The translations under genes and the position numbers were made by a program. Of a DNA stretch of 64,000 nt, positions 59,485-64,000 are shown one piece after another. The notes below the pieces were generated by a model. That model was not told the DNA's origin. It ran no database searches and saw only the letters and a list, made by a program, of their open reading frames with translations. How positions within the stretch are numbered: the first letter of the stretch is position 1; every line of letters starts with the position of its first letter. The DNA lies in NCBI RefSeq assembly GCF_000015565.1, contig NC_008786.1:2418001-2482000 (forward strand). The letters are read 5' to 3'. This DNA is from Verminephrobacter eiseniae EF01-2. GTDB lineage: Bacteria; Pseudomonadota; Gammaproteobacteria; Burkholderiales; Burkholderiaceae_C.

Positions 59485-60642
59485 TCACAGGCCGAACCGG
59501 CTGGCGTCGATCTGGCGGTAGAGGTTGTCGTCGAGCACTTTGAAGACCGCGTCCTCATCGCCACGGTCCACCCCCTCGAGCAGCCCCTTCCACTTGGCTT
59601 CAAGCCCAAGGTAGGCGCGGATCAGGTCGCTCGGGTCGGCGATTTTGCGCGCCGCCATCGCCGCTTTGGGCAGGTTGGCGATGCTGGCCTTGTTGAAAGC
59701 GGCCAGGCTGGCTTTGAGGTCGTCCGACGGTGCCAGCAACTCGATGCCGCGCTTGCGCGCGCCGTCGAGCGCCGCCTGCACGCTCAGGTGGTAGGCCACC
59801 TGCGCCCGTGCGGTGGCGCGGGCCATGGCATCGAGCAGAATGCGGCGCTCTGCGGGCTGGAGGCTCTGCCAGAAATCGGGGTTGTAGACATGGCTGGCGC
59901 CGACCACCACGCCCATCGGCAGCAGCGTCACCGACTTGGCCACCTCCCACAGCTTGGCGCCCTTGTCCAGCATCGACGGGTCGCTCAGCGTGCAGTCGAT
60001 CGAGCCGCGCTCGATGCCGGTGTAGATGTCGGGGGAGGGCACCGACACCGGCACTGCACCGATGGCCTTGATCCATTCGGACTGCGCGCCGCCGGCCGTG
60101 CGGATTTTCAGACCCTTGGCGTCACCGAGCTTGCGAATCGCCTTGCCACAGACAAAGTGATAGACCGGGGTGGAGTAGCCGCTGCCGAAAACGCCGGCAT
60201 TTTTCTTCCACTCGGCCTGCAACTTGGGGTGGGTCAGCGCCAACTCGGTGTAGGCAAAGGCGGCTGCGATGTCATCGTCGGCGACGAAGACCAGGTCATT
60301 GATCACGTTGTTCAGCGGAAACTCGGCCGGCGTGTAGCCCGGATAGACGATACCGACCACCGCCACACGGTCGCGGATGCCCTGCATCGTGGACTTGGCC
60401 GGGAGCAGCGAACCGTTGGAGTGCACCTCGAACCTGAGCGCACCGTGGCTGCTGCGGGCTACGTCGGCCGACCATCGCTGATAGCTGGCGTCGTTCAGCA
60501 CATGCCCCGGCGCCAGCCAGTTCGTGGCCATGTGGGGCTTTGGCTGCCGGGCGGCGCAGGGCAGTGCGCAAGCGGTGATGACGGTGGCAGCGATGGCGGT
60601 GGTGATGGCGGCGGCGATCGGGGTGTCGTTCGGGAGTTTCAT
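59485..60642 (-). CDS. dctP: TRAP transporter substrate-binding protein DctP
   Basis: A 385-residue periplasmic protein of the DctP family. The N-terminal MKLPNDTPIAAAITTAIAATVITACALPCAA is a signal sequence with a lipobox-like ITAC. HMATNWLAPGHVLNDASYQRW, GLKIRTAGGAQSEWIKAIGAVPV (with the ligand-binding Arg) and IYTGIERGSIDCTLSDPSML are the family's landmarks. It would bind an organic acid for DctQM; the ligand is not known. Confidence 0.88.
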   Translation of the reverse strand: MKLPNDTPIAAAITTAIAATVITACALPCAARQPKPHMATNWLAPGHVLNDASYQRWSADVARSSHGALRFEVHSNGSLLPAKSTMQGIRDRVAVVGIVYPGYTPAEFPLNNVINDLVFVADDDIAAAFAYTELALTHPKLQAEWKKNAGVFGSGYSTPVYHFVCGKAIRKLGDAKGLKIRTAGGAQSEWIKAIGAVPVSVPSPDIYTGIERGSIDCTLSDPSMLDKGAKLWEVAKSVTLLPMGVVVGASHVYNPDFWQSLQPAERRILLDAMARATARAQVAYHLSVQAALDGARKRGIELLAPSDDLKASLAAFNKASIANLPKAAMAARKIADPSDLIRAYLGLEAKWKGLLEGVDRGDEDAVFKVLDDNLYRQIDASRFGL

Positions 60643-60688
60643 GCGCGGGACCTCGGACAGAGGGTGGTCAGGGAAACGAAACCGGGAT

Positions 60689-61999
60689 TCACCTGGACAG
60701 CAGATCGGGAAGCCAGAGGCTGATCTGCGGGAAGGCAATCAGCAGGCCCAGCGTCGACAGGTCGGCGGCGATGAACCATGCGACCCCGCGAAAGATGGTG
60801 CCCAGCGGCACGCGCTCGCCCAGCGCGCTCTTGACGACGTAGACGTTCATGCCCACGGGCGGCGTGCACAGGCCGATCTCGAGCAGCTTGATCACCAGGA
60901 TGCCGAACCACACCAGGTCGACGTTCATCTGCGTGAGCAGCGGCAGCAGCAAGGGCATGGTCAGCAGCATGATCGAGACGCTTTCGAGCACGCAGCCCAG
61001 GATCAGGTAGATCACGGCAATCGCCAGCACCATGGTCAGTTGGCTGTCGAGGCTGCCCAGCAGCCACTGCGACATGGCCGTGGGCAACTGGCTGTAGGAC
61101 ATGTAGCGCGAGAAGATGGCCGCCCCGACGACGATGATGAAGATCGCCGAAGTGCCTTCGGCGGTATCGACGAGGGCCTTGCGCAAGCTGTCTTTGTTCA
61201 GCGAGCGGCGCAACCCGGCGATGGCGCAGGCGCTGGCGGCGCCGATCGCGCCGGCCTCGGTGGCCGTGAACGCGCCGCAGAAGATGCCGCCGAGCACGCC
61301 GACGATGAGCAGCGGCAGCGGCCAGACATCCTGCGCCGCCGCCCGCTTCTGCGCGCGGCTGTAGAGCGCATGCACCGGCGGGGCGAGCCGGGGGTTGAGC
61401 ATGCAGCCGATGGTGATGCAGCCGATGAAGACCAGCGCCGACAGGATGCCGGGCACGACGCCGGCCATGAACAGGCGCGAGATCGAGACATCGGCCATGA
61501 TGCCGAAGATGATCATCAGGATCGAAGGCGGGATCAGCGAGCCCAGCGTGCCGGCCGAGGCCACGCAGCCGGTGGCCAGCGCCGGGTCGTACTTCGCCTT
61601 GAGCATCTCGGGCACGGAGATGCGCGAAAAGGCTGCCGCCGTGGCCACGCTGGAGCCTGAAGCCGATGCGAAAAAGGCGCTGGCCAGCACGGTGGCCGAG
61701 GCCAGCGAGCCTGGCACATGACCGAGGAAGATGCGCGCCGAGGCGAACAGTCCATGGGTCAGGCCGGTGGCCGAGGCCACATAGCCCATCAGAAGAAACA
61801 TCGGCACGGCCGACAGGTTCCAGTCGCCGATGAGCTCGTAGGGAATGGTTTTGGCAATGCCGAAAGCGGCATTCCAGGAACTGAGCGCGGCGATGCCGCC
61901 CAGCCCCACCAGGCCCATGGCCACGCCGATCGGCACACGCAGAAAAATCAGCAGCAGCGCCAGACCAACGCCAATGGCTCCGATGACGCTGCGTTCCAT
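60689..61999 (-). CDS. dctM: TRAP transporter large permease DctM
   Basis: A 436-residue membrane protein with about twelve spans, the secondary transporter subunit that uses a sodium gradient. VPIGVAMGLVGLGGIA, ASGSSVATAAAFSRISVPEM, GTLGSLIPPSILMIIFGIM and EIGLCTPPVGMNVYVVKSA are diagnostic. It lies upstream of dctP and 9 bases downstream of dctQ in the same direction. Confidence 0.93.
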   Translation of the reverse strand: MERSVIGAIGVGLALLLIFLRVPIGVAMGLVGLGGIAALSSWNAAFGIAKTIPYELIGDWNLSAVPMFLLMGYVASATGLTHGLFASARIFLGHVPGSLASATVLASAFFASASGSSVATAAAFSRISVPEMLKAKYDPALATGCVASAGTLGSLIPPSILMIIFGIMADVSISRLFMAGVVPGILSALVFIGCITIGCMLNPRLAPPVHALYSRAQKRAAAQDVWPLPLLIVGVLGGIFCGAFTATEAGAIGAASACAIAGLRRSLNKDSLRKALVDTAEGTSAIFIIVVGAAIFSRYMSYSQLPTAMSQWLLGSLDSQLTMVLAIAVIYLILGCVLESVSIMLLTMPLLLPLLTQMNVDLVWFGILVIKLLEIGLCTPPVGMNVYVVKSALGERVPLGTIFRGVAWFIAADLSTLGLLIAFPQISLWLPDLLSR

Positions 62000-62008
62000 G
62001 GGCGGCCA

Positions 62009-62572
62009 TCAGAGGGGTTCGGCGCAGTCGCCGCCATGCCCGGCGCGACCGCCCTGGAGCAAAACCGCAAGGCGCAGCAGCATGGCGGCGCAGGCCAGCA
62101 GCAGGCCCGACGGAATCAGAAAGCGGCTGGGCCAGACCACGACCTGCCATAAGCCATCGATGTACTCGCCGCTTTCCAGCGCGGCGCATGCCATCTTGGT
62201 GCTTTGCCAGGCAAGAAACGCATAAAAACCCAGGGACAGCGCGCTGCCCAGCACATCCAGCGGTGCTTGCAGGCGCTGCGGCAGGCGGTCGTAGAACAAC
62301 TCGACCATGATCGGTCGGCCATGCACCTCGATGTAGGCCAGCGGTAGGAAGACGACGCCGATCATGTAATAAGCGGCCACCACCTCGGCCGTCCCGGGAA
62401 TCGGCAGTTTGAAGAAGTACTTGAGCAGCACGTCCAGCGTGACATGCAGCATCATCAGGACCAGCGACAGGCCGGCGCCATGGGCCAGCCAGCCGGCCAG
62501 GGTGGCGCAGGAGCGCCGCACGGCCGCCCGAAGGCGAAGGTGCTCCAGTGAACGCTTCAGATCAGAGGCCAT
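62009..62572 (-). CDS. dctQ: TRAP transporter small permease DctQ
   Basis: A 187-residue four-span protein with LMMLHVTLDVLLKYFFKLPIPGTAEVVAAYYMIGVVFLPLAYIEVHGRPIMVELFYDRL, the DctQ pattern. The start is uncertain: I use the Met before ASDLKRSLEHLRL, which falls at the edge of a tandem repeat; upstream in-frame codons encode an unlikely Cys-rich stretch. It assists DctM in the inner membrane. Confidence 0.88.
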   Translation of the reverse strand: MASDLKRSLEHLRLRAAVRRSCATLAGWLAHGAGLSLVLMMLHVTLDVLLKYFFKLPIPGTAEVVAAYYMIGVVFLPLAYIEVHGRPIMVELFYDRLPQRLQAPLDVLGSALSLGFYAFLAWQSTKMACAALESGEYIDGLWQVVVWPSRFLIPSGLLLACAAMLLRLAVLLQGGRAGHGGDCAEPL

Positions 62573-62632
62573 GGCGCATGAGACGGCGCATGAGGGGGCG
62601 CATGGAACGACGCATGAGGGGACGCATGGAAT
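62572..62632. repeat. Tandem repeat upstream of dctQ
   Basis: An irregular array of GGCGCATGAG / GACGCATGGA units covers the dctQ start codon and the ~60 bases before it, where the ribosome-binding site should be. Several ATG/CAT triplets fall in it, so copy number could alter start choice. Confidence 0.7.
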
Positions 62633-62678
62633 GGGCGCGGCACGGGCGCTGCCAGGCGGCGGGTGACGGGCGTTCCAC

Positions 62679-63452
62679 TCATTGCATCCGGTAGCCGCCG
62701 TTGACATCGATGACGCTGCCGGTGATGTAGGCCGCCGCCGGCGACAGCAGGTAGCTGACCGCTGCGACCACATCCTGCACCGTGCCGATGCGCCCCAGCG
62801 GGATGCTCTGCGCGGCGACGGCCAGCGCGCCACTGCCCGTGACCGTGCTGCGCAGCATCTCGGTATCGATCAAACCGGGGGCGATCACGTTCGCGGTCAT
62901 GCCCAGCGGCGCAGCCTCGCGGGCGAAGGCTTTCGCGTAACCCATCACCGCCGCCTTGGCAGCAATGTAGGCCGCGCTGGAGCGGTAGCCGCCCAACTGC
63001 GCCGCGACCGAGCCGAAGAACACCGCGCGGCCATGCTCGACCGGCAGCGCGTTGCGCCGCCGCAGCCATTCACGGCTGCACAAAAAGGCGCCACGGGCGT
63101 TGACCGCAAAACTGCGCTCCCAGGTATCGAGCTGCAGATCCGCTATCAGCGGCCGCGCGCCACCGGGCAGGAGCAGCAGGCCGGCTGCGCAGATCAGCAC
63201 CCCGACCGGGCCGATGCGGGTCTCGACATCATCGAACAGTGCCGTCACGGCCGCTTCGTCGGCCACATCGACGGCGCGCGCCAGGTGCCCGTCACCCAGG
63301 CTGGCCGCCACCTTGTCGGCGTTGGCCGCATCGATGTCGGCCGGCACCACATGAAACCCGTTGCGGGCCAGATGGATACACAAGGCCGCGCCGATGCCCC
63401 TGCCTGCGCCTGTCACCAGAGCCACACGCGCCGGGCTTGCCGCGAAAGTCAT
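62679..63452 (-). CDS. Short-chain dehydrogenase/reductase, first gene of the catabolic operon
   Basis: A 257-residue SDR. VALVTGAGRGIGAALC is the cofactor site; FFGSVAAQLGGYRSSAAYIAAKAAVMGYAKA contains the catalytic Ser, Tyr and Lys; VIAPGLIDTEML and ITGSVIDVNGGYRMQ end it as in FabG-like members. It heads the minus-strand cluster and diverges from the GntR regulator, so its promoter likely lies among the repeated GTAYACATG sites. Confidence 0.9.
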   Translation of the reverse strand: MTFAASPARVALVTGAGRGIGAALCIHLARNGFHVVPADIDAANADKVAASLGDGHLARAVDVADEAAVTALFDDVETRIGPVGVLICAAGLLLLPGGARPLIADLQLDTWERSFAVNARGAFLCSREWLRRRNALPVEHGRAVFFGSVAAQLGGYRSSAAYIAAKAAVMGYAKAFAREAAPLGMTANVIAPGLIDTEMLRSTVTGSGALAVAAQSIPLGRIGTVQDVVAAVSYLLSPAAAYITGSVIDVNGGYRMQ

Positions 63453-63498
63453 GCCGATTCCTGGAAGTTGAAACGGGTCTGGATCGACCGATGACCCG

Positions 63499-63574
63499 AT
63501 CATGTACACATGATGGGCTTTATCGACTCGGTATTTACCATGAATGCGCTTTTTATCGCATGCACGTATACATG
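63499..63574. promoter_or_regulatory. Candidate GntR operators in the divergent promoter region
   Basis: ATCATGT-AC-ACATGAT is a perfect 7-base inverted repeat, and a second site, CATGCACGTATACATG, lies 45 bases away. They share GTAYACATG. FadR/VanR-type GntR proteins bind short palindromes of this kind, and the region separates the SDR gene from the GntR gene. Confidence 0.5.
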
Positions 63575-63627
63575 AACGACAATGCACTGAGCAGACGAAG
63601 ACCTTTTGACCAGACCCACCACGCGGC

Positions 63628-64000
63628 ATGCAGACACTGTCCCAAAACCTCACCGAAACCTTGCGCGACTGGCTGCTGCACGGGCGTTTGAAGCCCGGCG
63701 AACGCATCGAGGAGGTGCCGCTGGCGCTCACCATGGGGGTATCGCGCACACCGGTGCGCGCGGCGCTGGCCACCTTGGCCAGCGAAGGGCTGATCGATCA
63801 CCAGCCCAAGCGGGGCTATCTGGTCAAGGAGTTTGCGCTGGCCGACATCCTGGCCGCCTACGAGGTGCGCGCGGTGCTCGAAGGGCTGGCCTGTCGCAGC
63901 GCGGCGCAGCGCGGGCTGTCCGGGCAGCAGTTGCAACGGCTCAGGGACTGCCTGGCCGATGGCGACCGCATACTGTCCAAAGGGGGCCTGCAGCCCGAGG
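63628..64000 (+). CDS. GntR-family transcriptional regulator, N-terminal part
   Basis: The frame starts MQTLSQNLTETLRDWLLHG and is still open at the window end, so only ~124 residues are seen. Residues 1-70 are a GntR winged helix: LKPGERIEEVPLALTMGVSRTPVRAALATLASEGLIDHQPKRGYLV. The part after it (LADILAAYEVRAVLEGLACRSAA) begins an FCD/FadR-type effector domain. Divergent placement suggests that it represses the SDR-TRAP-flavoprotein operon until the substrate is present. Confidence 0.88.
   Translation, partial: MQTLSQNLTETLRDWLLHGRLKPGERIEEVPLALTMGVSRTPVRAALATLASEGLIDHQPKRGYLVKEFALADILAAYEVRAVLEGLACRSAAQRGLSGQQLQRLRDCLADGDRILSKGGLQPE

Overview
This 64 kb window is a high-GC chromosome segment from a betaproteobacterium of the Comamonadaceae type. 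The evidence is the fabA-fabB, lnt-corC, glyQS-gmhB-plsC and cheYAWRDB arrangements, the phenylalanine/tyrosine route with phhA and hpd, and many ABC and TRAP uptake systems. The style resembles Verminephrobacter or Acidovorax relatives, but that naming is from memory of gene content and was not tested. No rRNA, tRNA, CRISPR array, phage or complete insertion sequence was seen.

Layout. 1-8.3 kb: the end of a sugar isomerase-like gene, then on the minus strand a ribose-type uptake operon (binding protein, double ATPase, permease, ribokinase) followed by a nitrate/sulfonate/pyrimidine-type ABC transporter. 8.5-9.1 kb: scars of a livM gene and a LysR gene. 9.1-12.1 kb: phenylalanine hydroxylase, 4-hydroxyphenylpyruvate dioxygenase and an acetyltransferase, with two copies of a small inverted-repeat element. 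12.3-14.5 kb: an AT-richer operon of a 16-residue peptide, a strong hairpin, an M29 aminopeptidase-like protein and AzlCD. This is the best candidate here for an undescribed system. 14.6-18.7 kb: an HU remnant, an organophosphate/phosphonate-type MFS carrier, an iron-dependent alcohol dehydrogenase and a divergent LysR regulator.

18.9-31.7 kb: a complete ectoine/hydroxyectoine utilisation locus. EhuBCDA import ectoine; DoeA opens the ring; DoeB deacetylates; DoeD and DoeC turn diaminobutyrate into aspartate; EutB and EutC handle the hydroxylated branch; EnuR (MocR type) and DoeX (AsnC type) regulate. A shared TTGTCCTAG site lies in front of both transcription units and is a candidate EnuR operator.

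31.9-45.1 kb: housekeeping genes (corC, lnt, fabA, fabB, glyQ, glyS, gmhB, plsC, a YgjP-type metallopeptidase, a rhodanese, coaX), interrupted at 36.3-37.6 kb by an AT-richer islet of unknown genes. 45.2-48 kb: third copy of the repeat element, a phasin and the ABC-F protein Uup. 48-54.4 kb: a chemotaxis operon (CheZ-like, cheY, cheA, cheW, cheR, cheD, cheB). 54.6-56.3 kb: a soluble histidine kinase and a LuxR-type response regulator. 56.4-64 kb: a catabolic cluster of unknown substrate (glutathione transferase, ketosteroid-dehydrogenase-like flavoprotein, two short-chain dehydrogenases, a DctPQM TRAP importer) with a divergent GntR regulator cut by the window end.

Short tandem repeats (period about 5 to 24 bp) recur both between and inside genes throughout the window.
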